Shown here piece after piece: positions 11,115 to 22,600 of a stretch of 64,000 bases of DNA. A model generated the notes under the pieces. It did no database searches, was not told the origin of the DNA, and saw only the letters and a program-made list of their open reading frames with translations. How positions within the stretch are numbered: the first letter of the stretch is position 1; every line of letters starts with the position of its first letter. The stretch covers positions 2,474,227 through 2,538,226 of the forward strand of contig NC_031472.1 of NCBI RefSeq assembly GCF_000006565.2. The letters are read 5' to 3'. This stretch comes from Toxoplasma gondii ME49 (Eukaryota > Apicomplexa > Conoidasida > Eucoccidiorida > Sarcocystidae). The translations under genes were made by a program, and so were the position numbers.

Positions 11115-14100
11115 ATGTTGGGACGCCGGTGTTCTTACGACAGTTTCCTTCCACCTCATCATGGCCAAAATGGTAATGGGTTCGGATCTTTGTCCTTCGA
11201 CCCCACTATGGCGAACTTACTCGCACGAGCGAACTCGAATGGGCAATCAGACCAGGTGCCGTCCAGGTTTCCGTCATTGTCGTCGAAAGGTTCCAACGAT
11301 TACAATGGAGCGCGCGAGATGTTCGTTCATTCGGGGATTCCATTTATCCTGGATAGCCAGGGGGGCAATCCTGGAACGACAGATATATCCGGTGGAGATG
11401 CGTTTGGTACGGATCCGGCAGTCGCGGGCCTGGACCTTCTAACTATAGCGCCTGGAACACGACATGAGCTTAACCGTTCCGGAACGGGTAGCAGCTGCGG
11501 CGATCGGCCTTCACGTGGAGAAAGCTTTCGCCGAACGGATTCAACCAATTCGGACCAGCCTCTGCTGCTATTCTCGAAAACAGATGATTCTGCTGCGTAT
11601 GGATCTGGCCAGTTAGACGAGGTAGGATTGCGTGTTGGACACACCACTCTTGGGTGGAGTACCGGCCCGCGGGTAAAACGTGAACTGTTTACAAGCGTCA
11701 GTTGGATGTACTTCGGGCACAGTACTGCCGCAGGAAAGTGTGGATCATGTTAGCGGTGATTTCAGAAGCGGGTGTGGAGGGTTGGTGTGCTGCTGTAGAT
11801 GGACCTTGGTTAGAAACACTGTGAGGCGGTCTCTGCGCTGAGAGGTCGTTGCACGTGATTCCCGATGGCGTGTGTGGAAGATTGTCACGAACGCGTGTTC
11901 AAATGTGTTTTTAGGGCAAGTGCAGATGATGCTCAAGTGCGAATTTCAGGTTCAACCTTTGTTGTTGTACTATGGCTTGCGGACTGCGGACTGTCCGAAA
12001 AAGGTGTGCAGAGACTGAAAATCATCGTGCATGTCCAGGTATTTTTGTTCGTCGAGACATGTTGTTTTTGCCATGAATGTCCCCGTTCATCACACATATA
12101 TGAATACATGCATGCAATGTATTCATACATGTTTGTTTATGGCGATGTGCGGTGCGGTTTTTGCATGTGTTCACAGGGTGGTCCACCAGCGTTCATCACG
12201 CAGGGTCCACCGGTGCTGCAGACGGCGGAATCGGAAACAGGCCCTTCGTCGATGAGTACATTGCCGAGTGCATCCTACCCTGTTGCGGACTCTTGCTCGA
12301 CGACAGCTAGTATGGAGAACTTGATAAACCAAGCAGGAGCTTCTGGTGCGCTACACAGCTCAGGACCGCGTTTCGTTGAACGAGTGCCATCGACTCTACA
12401 GTCGTGTACGGCGACAGAGTCGGGTGCTCAAACGGGTCGAGGCGAAAGTTTGTATTGCTCGTCTGGTCAACGGATGCCGATGGACAGAACAGGGACTCAA
12501 CAGCGGATGACGGGGGGGAGCGTTGGGAGTGACTGTCACGGTCTGTGGCAGGGGGGTGCGCAGTTGCATGTAGCACCCGAGCAATATCGTGTGGTGTACC
12601 CGCATCAAGGCCATGGTGCCGATGTGCAGAGTAAGTGGGAAACAGGCACCGGTCAGTACCACCCTCCTCCTGGGACACCGTATGTAGGGACCGCGTACCA
12701 CTGGTCCGGTGACTGGTTCGGTGCAGAGCAACAGCACCAAGGCGCGAGTAAAAATTCGTTTCGTTTTGACCAACGTGAAACCGAAGGCACTCGAGAAGGC
12801 GCGCTACCAGGGACTGGAGAGGATCAGGCAAGAGGTGAGATTCGAGGCTTTCAGTTGCTGCGTGCGTGTGATACTTGTTACCGCAGAGCGGTCTTGTGTC
12901 ACCTTTATTCGATATTTTTACGCGCGGACTTGTGCGTCCATAAAAATCTTAACTGGGAGGTCGTTAAGCGGAACCAGCAGTGACGGTAATACATCGACAG
13001 TAGAGGCCGGCAGACAGTAACGCCAACATTTATTCCCAAACATTTAACGGTGATAACAAGGCAACACTCCTATACTAGTTCGGGAACGGATATTTTGTCC
13101 TCTAGGTCCCACTCCTGCGATTCCGCGCGTGGAGAGGAACATTGCTGGCGCAACACATGTGCGGTGTGCATGCAGCCCTTTCGGATTCTGGAGTGATGTC
13201 GCTGACGACTGACGCATACTTTTCAGCAGCGCATTCTGAAGCTGTTTCACCAGCATCATCTGTGCCGTCGGATAAGGGCTGCGTCGCCCACCACGGTGTT
13301 GCTGCTGATGAGCCCGGCTCCTGTTCTGCAGAGGGAGCGCTGGATGGGGTTTCTTCTTCGGGCAACAACGCGATCAGGTCGTCTTCCTCTTCTCTGGCTC
13401 CACCGACGGGGAATTCGACAGCGACAACTTCGCCTGGAATTGCAGCAGAAGCCAGCTGCAGCGGTTCACTTGCAGCTCCGGACGAAGCGAGTGTTCTGCC
13501 AAGCAGGACAACTGGGACCACCAGCAGCAGTGACTCCGGTGATGCCCATTCGGAAGGGGGCGATGGCTCGGAAGGTGGGGATCGGTGTATCACCGAGCTG
13601 ACGAAGGGAAACAGGTGTATTCGGGGAGCCCCGAGAGCGACAGTGCAGCAGCTCTATGGCCAGACCTACGATTTGGAAGCTTTGGCTCTGGAAATCGACC
13701 GCACTTCTCTGGACGCAATGGACACGGGCGAGATCCGGAGAGACTACTATCCGGGTGTGAAGTTTCCGGTTGGCGATTTGGGTCGGAAACTGTTGTTGAT
13801 CGCTGTGCGAGAGAAAATGGAGGTAGGCCACGATTGAGTAGCGGGGGCAATGGAAGATCTGAACAGCTGGCCAAAGTCATAGTATACACCACCCAGAAAA
13901 AGGGAGTTTATAGCAACTCAGAAATGTCACATTATAATATGTAATGGGGAGACTAGCTTTAGCTTTTACCTGATTAGTCGTGCATGCCTAATGACATTGT
14001 TTTTTTAGGTCCCATTTGTGTGGATATTCAGAATTTGGTGGATGTAATGTGGCGCGGCATATTCCGATGGCATCCGCGGGGCGACTTTAGTGGCAGCGTA

Positions 14101-15863
14101 CATTCGTACATAACAAGAAAAAGTGTACAGATGGTATGTATAGTGTTGTGTGTGGTAGGGGTTTGCGAAGGGCAGAGTTTACAACAAACGCGGTCGCTGG
14201 AGTGTTTTGTCGCATGCAGGCCGGCACGTGTGGACAACTGAAATTTCTTACGTTGACTGACCTGTTCCGTCTGGCGTACGAACTGGGCATGTGGAGCTTC
14301 GCGCTGAAGGTTTCGATGGCATACAAAGCTGGCGGGTTGCGTATTCCAAAGGGAGGCCTTGGAGGAGGTAGAGGTGGAGGCGGAAGGGATGAACTTTGGT
14401 GTGCCAAAGAGAGTCGTCGCCGTCGAAAGGGACGGAAAAGCAACAGATCGCGGACGAAGGCAGGAACTGGCAGAGTCGCCAAGGCTGATCAAGATGGAGA
14501 CGCTTTAGAGGACGAGGAAGAAGAAGAGCATCTCGACACCATGGCGTGGCCGCCCCAAGGCAAGTTCCAAGCTGGAGGCGGTAGAGTCGACTTCGGTGAG
14601 GAACGCGGCGAGATTAACGAAGGACACTTCGTTAATGAAGCGGAGAGCAAAGGGATAAACGCGTGGGGTATGGACGACACGAGGGGAATGTACATTCATG
14701 GGCTGTCGGAAGGCCCGATAGAAACCAGGGACGGTGGAGACTTCAGACAGGGACAAGATCTTTCGGCCCAGAAGGCTCCTGAAATTTTGGCGAGTCGCGA
14801 GCCTGCCCAGTTGCGAGGCTTGCTGCCGGAGGAAGAGCTGCAGTCCATGTGTCACGGAAACTTAATGGGTGAACACGTAAGTCAGCAGGCGCAAAGCGTG
14901 AAGGGACAGTTAGACTTTGACGGCTACGCAGAGCAGGGAAGCGAATTGGGAGCGACTCAGTGGCCGGGACAAACGCAGTCTTCGTTGGGGGAAGGGGGGG
15001 CAGAGGAACTGGACAACCAACCAAGTTTGCGCACATTGCGAGTGCGAGCGAGGCCTTCTCGAGTGAGAAGGGGAAGGAAACGCTCCCGGACGCAGAATTT
15101 CGAGGGAGAGGAGAACGAGGCAATGCCGTGGGAGACAGACGGGCAAGAAAATGTAGGTTGGAGGTACGATGGGGGGCTGGCGGTTCCGTGCGCGTTCAGC
15201 GCCGACAACCCCGCTGTGTTGGGAGCTCTTTCCGGTAGTTCTTCAGTGTTTGTGTATCCAAAAACACAACACCTGGAAGCAGGCGTGGTGCTGGCGGGTA
15301 GAAGAGAGGCGGGGCCCAGCAGGGAGAAGGTGGCGAGGGTAGAGGGGAACACCAGCGACGGTTTTGAATTGGGTGACCGTTTCAATTCAGGCACAGACGC
15401 ACGCGAGTTCCAGTGCCTACAGTCAGCCGGCGCGTCTGATGCCACGCTGATGTCGGTTCTTCAAGGTTCGGGTGTGCAGACCGAAGAAGGGGGAGACCCG
15501 ACGGTCGAAGTGGGAGGACTACTTCCACCTCCGTCCGATGCAGTGGAAAATGGATGTCAGAGCTCGGTGTCGCCAGCGGAGTTTGCAAACAAAGACTTGT
15601 ATTTTTACGGGCAGTTGCCATGTGCTGGTCCGGAAAGCGTAGGGACCGGGCGGACAGATCTGAACACCTCTTCGCTTGGGGACGGTAACGTGAATTTGGA
15701 GGTGTTTCGTCAGACAGGCGGGGTAGACTACAGCTTGAAAGGTCGCGGCCCACCCGACTACGATAGAAGTTCTGGACAAGAAGAGCAGAACCGTGCCCCG
15801 TTTTGTCAAGTGGCCGACGATGCCGGCGCCGCCGTTGGCGACTGGATTAGCGGGAACCACTAG
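11115..15863 (+). CDS. Hypothetical ~1202-residue protein, five exons
   Basis: Exons 11115-11672, 12177-12834, 13176-13822, 14032-14133 and 14220-15863 join with consistent phases (0, 1, 0, 0) to an open frame of 1202 codons plus stop. Two acceptors carry GCATGCAG. Exons 1-2 encode a polar disordered N-terminus (Ser/Gly/Asp/Thr-rich). Exon 3 changes from Ser-rich to a globular-looking block (VQQLYGQTYDLEALALEID, then YYPGVKFPVGDLGRKLLLIA), which continues through exon 4 (NLVDVMWRGIFRWHP) and the start of exon 5 (LKFLTLTDLFRLAYELGMW). After that come a Gly-rich patch, a Lys/Arg patch (SRRRRKGRKSNRSR), an acidic run (DEEEEEH) and a long disordered tail. The three-exon globular core of about 170 residues is the only part likely to fold. 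The basic patch suggests nuclear location, which is inference. No known domain was recognised; an AP2 domain was looked for and not found. Exon 4 could instead start further upstream, but not in phase. Confidence 0.55.
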
Positions 15864-16039
15864 TTTCACGGTTTGCAAGTGGGTATGACTTGTGTTTTGT
15901 GGGGAAATGTGTGCCGTAATCTCGGAAAAGATTAAGTTCATGCATTTGGATCGCTGTCCGGCGAATCGCGGCGCTGCGTGACGTTCCAGGGGGCTGCGTT
16001 CTGTCGCGCCATCGCAGCAGGGAAAAACGGTCTTCTTAG
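15864..16039 (+). other. Short spacer after the 1202-residue gene
   Basis: Contains an in-frame stop for the upstream gene and the acceptor (tcttcttag) of the next exon. No independent feature seen. Confidence 0.4.
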
Positions 16040-16420
16040 GTTACGTGGGCAAGGCGAACCGAGTGTTTTCTCGGTGTGTGGTGGAACGCAGAGGAGACAG
16101 GTATCGGTTTGCAAACGCGCATTTGGTGCTTTCGTCAAAAGAAGCATACTTTTCACATGAAGTGAGATCTCTATTTCCTAGCGACGCGACAGGTAAATCT
16201 TCGTGCGTGACGCTTTTGGGGGACGCAAATTACTAAATGGACTCCAGTATGTCCTTCTTCGCGAGAGTCTGTGTTGACGAGCCGCGCCACTCTGTGGTTA
16301 GTGCAGGTTCTGTGTGAAACTACAGGTGGAGAAAGTTTCTTGAGTAGTGAAGTTTTGCAAGTGAATTCGTGCCAGGCGTGCCTTGAAGAACGTCGCCGGG
16401 GCGGCCGGACGGCTGCGCAG
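16040..16420 (+). CDS. Two linked exons of an unidentified gene
   Basis: Exons 16040-16161 and 16307-16420 are bounded by good acceptors (gtcttcttag; ggttagtgcag) and donors (GAA|gtgaga; CAG|gtgttg). They join phase 0 to 0 and read YVGKANRVFSRCVVERRGDR...YFSHE|VLCETTGGESF...NSCQACLEERRRGGRTAAQ. The first needs one carried base from an upstream exon that I cannot place; the stop at 15861-15863 prevents a simple join to the previous gene. A CxxC pair (SCQAC) followed by a basic stretch could be half of a zinc site, but there is no second pair in view. Downstream, 16924-17409 holds a 161-codon frame that may or may not belong here. Confidence 0.35.
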
Positions 16421-19400
16421 GTGTTGGGTTTGGATGCAGGTTATGTTCCGAATTATAGTTTTTGCAAGTGTACTGCCGTTTTGCTTCCGTTTCTGTGTTT
16501 ATGCATGCGAACCACCGCCGAGTGTTGTAAAGTAGCATTGGTCTTTCTGTACGCGAAAACGAGGTGGAAGTCCCGCAAAAACGTTTGGCTCCTCGTTGTA
16601 CCAAAAGGACGTAGCGGAGTGTTTTTATTTTGCAAAATGTGAAATGAAACGCATGGTACCAGGGAAAACTGCACCTTCATAAATGACGTATCTTCGGCCG
16701 TTAAACCGCCATGCGAAGAACGGCGTTCGCGATCATGAGTCTCAGGTGAACGAGATGCCTCAGACATTTAGCGTCTGTCATTAACAAATGAGGATAAAAA
16801 GCAACATTCATCGATGTACCGTAGCTGTAGATTAATGCTAATTTGAGAGTGTCTCTCGTGTGACACTACCCTGATCAAAGCGTCTCAAGATAGCACCGAA
16901 GATAGATCTAAAATTGGAGTGGGGTGGGGAAAGAAGGTTGCCTCCCAAATACAAGGAAAGAAATCAACTGTGCAGTACCTGAAACAGCCAATTTGAGGTT
17001 GACAGTTGGCCAGACCTGCCAACGAGGATGTACAGAAACGCCGAGGATTATTCACGGTGGAAGGTTGTCGCTCAGGTGGTGTAGAAGCAAGGGAGCTGGC
17101 GGTTTAACTGGAGGTACTGTAACATTCCCGTCCCCGTTAGGGCAGACAGAAACGTTCTTTCCTGCAGCACCTTCGATGTTGAAAGGGCACACGTGGTTCG
17201 CTAAACGATTCTGGTGCCGAATTGGGAGGGAAGAGTGGCAACGACTCGAGTGTTCACGCTCCTCCAACTCTGTAAGAAGACATACACATCATCGAGACGC
17301 TGCGAAAGACGAAACAGAAATGTTACCGGGGAGACACTTTACCAATTATACGTGTGGTTGGTCGGGGCCCACGGAAAAATGTATCCACGTGTGTTCTAAC
17401 AACGTCTAGGTAAAGTTTGTAATGGACAGGAAGTTGGAAACGTGCTCTCGTCTTGCGAGGGCGAGAGACAGCTTTTTGAGGTGGAAAGCCGCCGCCGTCG
17501 TCAGGTCAGCAACGGAATTTCTATTCGCTTACTTTGATGCACCACCTTGTGATTTGTCCTGATCACACTGCGGCTCTCTTTTTTGTAACAAAAATCATTC
17601 AAATGAAGAGAGTCGTTTACTCACCAGCGCAATTCCTGGGCACACAGTCCACCGTGGCTACATGCACGCTTTCGTGGCTGCAGGTCGTTTTCTTTCAGCA
17701 TTCGCAATGAATCTGCATAAACGTAGCACCGTAAAAGACTAAGCTTCATTATGTTCGACCTCCTAAACACTGGATATGTAACTCCGTGCCGCCCAGACCA
17801 AGTCACACCCATCGAGTGCAAGCTGCTTCAGCTGTGTTTTTTGCCGGCAGACAGTTCCCTTGTTCATGTGTTGAAGTTCTTGCTGTGCAGTTTTCTGACC
17901 GACAAAAAAGCAGTTTCCTACGCGAGACGACTACCGAGACATTCCTCTGGTTCGATGAAATGTTTTCGAGTAATTTCGTCTCGTGAGGGCAGTGAAGATA
18001 GGAAGCCACGACAGCCTGAGTTTTCCAGCAGAGCAATCGTGCGTTCACCGTGTTCGCAACTCCATTTTCTTGAAAAAAGTAACGAGACTTACGTTCAGGC
18101 AGAAAGTGTTTGCACACGCTCCACTTGCACAAGAGCAGCGGCCGCCCACAGAACAGACTACAGCGAGAACCACGGTTGAGAGTCAGGAGTTAGACGGGGA
18201 TATACGCGAGCGACAAAAACAATGGAGCAACAAACAGAAATCAGTCTCAGTACAGCGGATGCGGCGGCTTTGTCTTTTTAAGAAAAACTGAGCTCAGCTC
18301 CCTGAAAAAGATCGACCAAAGCCCTGCTGTACACTGGAGTCCGGATGGCGAGCAGGGAACTCTTCGCCGAAAAAAGGGTCATCCCTCAGAGGAAGACCAT
18401 CCATGAGAACACGAAATGTGCTCATGCAGAACGTAGGTACACAATTTAGCAGTGTCGCCGAGCAAACATAGACTCCTTTCTCAGCCGCTTTGTTTCCACA
18501 TAGCGGGGGCCCTTGCTCACGCAAGACGTTTCTCGGAACACAGGCCCGGTGGTTCTCGGCGCACACGCGAAGAGCAGAGGGAAGTTTTAAACCATTTTCT
18601 TGTGCAGAAGAAAAGGCGAGAGGCTGCTTGTGGATTCCAGCGGTGATATCACCTCACCCGAGTAGAAAAAAGCAAACATCGAGAGACTACGCTGGGATCG
18701 ATTTGTCGCTCTACAGAGAGTAGAAGCTAGAACACACTGCGCGACCAAACACGGCAAAACCTCGGTTTTAATCGCCTTTGAGAATGGCCACGGAGCCGGA
18801 ACCTAGCCTTAAAAAACACGCAAGGTTTTTGTCTTTTTTCATCCACAACAACTCTATGATGACCCATTTCTAGGAACCAGCATCCTCGGGCCTGTTCTCT
18901 GATCCAGTATGGAACTGCGCAGCTGCAGGAAACGATATTTTATGTGCTTCAGTGGTTTGATCGAACGGCAGAACCTGACGCCCCGACCTCCCACAGAGAA
19001 TCCGAAGGTGTCTGTCTCTTCTGCAAAAAAAAGCTACGGGCAGCGAGCCCAAAGTCACGAGAATGAGAAAGGGCAGCGAAGAGGAAAAAGTACGTCAGTC
19101 AAGGGAGCTCGTCGATCATACAGTTGAAGGCTCAGAGAATAAACGGAATGATTGCGCGGCGATTCCTGCAGAGAAAGAAACACAACGGAATTGCACGACG
19201 GGAACAAATCATCCCGTCGCTGCCGCACATAGAGCCCTCGCGTTTCGGTTGGATTTCACTCTCATGCCGCTGCCCCCAATTCAAGAAAACTGTCGTCACG
19301 ATAGAAGATACATTTGTCTTTTTTAGCGTATGGGTGGAAAGAAATAAAATTCGCCAAAACGTCCTCTTGTCATTAAGGAACACACTTGCGAAAATTGGAA

Positions 19401-19643
19401 ACGGTTTTCCAATCTGCATCGACGGACGCCACAGAGCACGGACACCGAGCACTACAACGACGGGCTCGACTCGTGGTCGTGGAGGCTGAAAGTTTGAAAA
19501 TAAAGTATGAAATAATCAGGATATAGCTCCAGCACACAGAAAAACGACTTTACTTTCGAATTTTGCAAGAAATATGGCTACAGATAGAGAAGCGGGCATT
19601 TCATGCTGTTCTAACGTTACGCATAAACACGTATTTAAATTTA
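16421..19643. other. Long stretch with no firm gene
   Basis: Open frames of 90-160 codons occur on both strands (for example 16924-17409 and 17751-18179 on +). They are not linked by convincing splice sites and resemble no family I know. The right-hand end should hold the 3' UTR and polyadenylation region of the leftward TECR gene, whose stop is at 19644-19646. Confidence 0.4.
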
Positions 19644-22600
19644 TTACAGTTTGGGGTGTACATACACCATGTGAGACACCCACCTGGGATAGTCCTTGAA
19701 CTCGGATCGATAGTTGCGTTGCTTCTTCATCGCCCACTCAGTCATCTTGAGGAATCCAACGACTGTGAAGATCCATGCTGGAAAACGCATTCCGCACACC
19801 CTTGGAAGCGAATCTGTCAATCTTGTAGGTACCACTTCTGCGCGTAAGGTGTCTTTTATCCTCATATGTTAACCGCGGATGTAAAATACGTATCATACTC
19901 GATCGGGTTCGTCTTCGTACAAGCGCCCTTTCCTCGGATCACTCTCAACACCGCACAATACGCTGAAGACGACTCCCAGTACTGCCTCACACTCACACCC
20001 GAGGAGTGCGTTTCTCGCCGTTTCAACTCCATGTGAGCCTCGACTACACCCCATCGGAGACTTGCTTGCTGTCTGCATCACGTAAATGACATCCTATCGA
20101 GTATCCTAATACAAGACGACCTCCGCTGCTTCCATCAAAGATCTACATCTCGGAATCGCCGTCCCTTTGTGTGGAGACACTGTTCATCACGGAAGAAACA
20201 ATCTTACAGGTGAGACAAGACACGAGGACGGAGAAAGTGACCCAAGAGAGCGTTTCCCAGAAGTAGTTTGCGCAGCTGACGAGGTCAAAACCCCAGCCTG
20301 ACGGGACCCCCCTCTGTCGCGTGCCGCGCGCCCTGAGACTCCGGAGAATCAAGTGTGTCTTGAAGTTCAGCAACTCAAAGATCTGCGAGGAAAGGCCGAG
20401 AGAAAAACAGACGTCGATCCGTTCGCAGACGAACTGGTTTCTGTTATGTCTGCATTCTTCCTTCCAAAGGTCCAGTTCATTTCTTCAAAAAGAAACTTTC
20501 GCAGGGACGAACATCCTCAGCTGTATTAGGTCCAAAATCTAACGCGTCTACTCCCTTCGCAGCTCGCGCGCAGTCAACACAGGAAACTCCCCATGTCTGC
20601 ACCTTTCCTTCTGTCACAGTTCCTAGGCTCAACAGAAGACACTGGATAGAAAAAACTTCTCGACAAAGGTTTTTTAAGCATCGCGACACATTGCACACGA
20701 AGCACGCAACACAGAACGCGTTGCTTCCCACTGTCCCTTCCACGATTCTCGCCTTTCTGTCAAATCAGGAAAAGGTCCGAGCCTCGCGATTCACCAGTCA
20801 CACGGGACTGAGTCCCAGCACAGGAGAGTCGTTCACCGTTCTCTGACACATGCACACAGCTTTCGACGCTGGTGTAACAAGAAACATGAAGGAAACATGA
20901 GACGAGAACTCGATTTTCCAAACCCCCCCAAAACCCGTCTCTACCAGCGACGGGCGCGTTTCGACGAAATGCAGATATAATATGGTAAATGGTTCCGAGA
21001 AGCTCTTACGCCACATCCCGCTGCATCCACTCAACCTGCAATGGGACGTGTGTAACTAGAGGGCTCTCCCACACGAGAAAAGTCGAATCGGAAAGAGTGG
21101 CTTCGCGTTCTTACCACCATGGTTGCCGCGAGGCTGTAGATGACGAGAGGCTGGTCGTCTCGCCACATCGGCTGGTATTTCGGGTGGAAGAGAAAATATC
21201 CAACGAAGACACCAAAGAGAATCCAGTAGTGCCCACAGTTGATGGGAACATTCACAATCGGCATCGTGCTGCTGCTGAATCTGTGGACGAAGAGCGTCTC
21301 CAGCTCCCGCTTCATGAAGTGGAACATCGTCAGCCAGAAGGCGACTCTGAGGCACAGAGAACCCGAACATAAGCCGACCCAGTTGATCATCAGAATGCAA
21401 AGCCGAGGGTGGGCGCAGACTCGGCGACCTCACGCGCGAGCGGTCAACCTTTCCTCTTGCTTGCGTACTCCGGGCAAGCAACACGACCAGATAACACCTG
21501 AAGCGAGAGCGTCTGTTACTGCTTGTGAACGGGGGTTTCTACGATTCGCGGACAGAAACCCGAGGAACCAAGGAACGAGGGACAAGCTGTGCGCGCGCAG
21601 GCAACAGCGATTTCCACCCTCGGAAGGCTTGTGTGTGGCTCTGAAGCTGGAGTCCTCTGATAACCCAGTTTCTTACTTGCAGCGACTTTTGTACTCTTCT
21701 CTTCATTTGACTCTATTTCCACAATGAGTATCATGTAACTAGGCTCTGTTGTCCTGACTATCTTTGTGACAGCGACGCGTGCTATTTAGCTGGTTGCGTT
21801 TCTCCGGGACTCATCACCTTGACTACTCTCTGCTGACACACCAGAAGAGGCAGCACGGTGGAGCGGAATGAACGCATGTGTAGACAGTCTGAACAGGCAA
21901 GTCTCGAAAGCGATATTCGGGAACCTAGCCAAAGATCAACTCCATGGGTGGAGTCGCAGATCTACTACCGAAGTGTCTAAAGGACTCCAAGGAAACGACG
22001 TCAGACGCGACTGAGCCCTTCTGGATGTCAGCAGACGAACAGAGACGCTCCACAAGTCTCCACCGTTCGCTCCAGAGGAGACTCGAACAGCTGAACATGG
22101 ACGCAGGCACGACCCAAAAGCAGACTGTTGCCGCACCGCGCCGCATGGAATCTTCCCTCTTGAAGAACTCTGCGGCGAGTGTCTGTCCACCGCGCGAGAG
22201 GACGTACTTCTGCACCAGACTTTTCTCCGGAGGGTCGTTGACGCCATAGATCAAGGCAGAGCAGCAGTAGAAGAGAGGGAAAATCAAGAGAGGTCCCAGG
22301 TACTCGAGCACAAAGACAAGTCGCCAGGAAATCTGGACTCCTGCATGCAAGAGGCCACGAAACCACGCCTCAAACCACGCGATAAAAACGTCCTCGCCCT
22401 CGAAAAGAAACGTCGAAAGAGAAAGGGCCGGATGCAGGGACACACTCGTCATTCCTCTCGCTCTCGCGTTCAGACTTGCAGAAACACCTTGTGCGTTTGC
22501 ACAGAACATCCGCAACCATTTCCTCTCACAAGCAGATGTCTAGACACTGCAGACACGCGGGAATATCGGCGGTTCAAGAGCGTTCGTAGCACCAAAGATG

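Noticed and set aside
13585..13944. 119-codon plus-strand frame overlapping the 1202-residue gene
   Set aside because: A shadow frame of exon 3. The chosen frame joins neighbouring exons in phase on both sides.
11115..16420. AP2 DNA-binding domain
   Set aside because: Nuclear-looking coccidian genes with basic patches are often AP2 factors, so I looked for the three-strand/helix pattern in every exon and did not find it.
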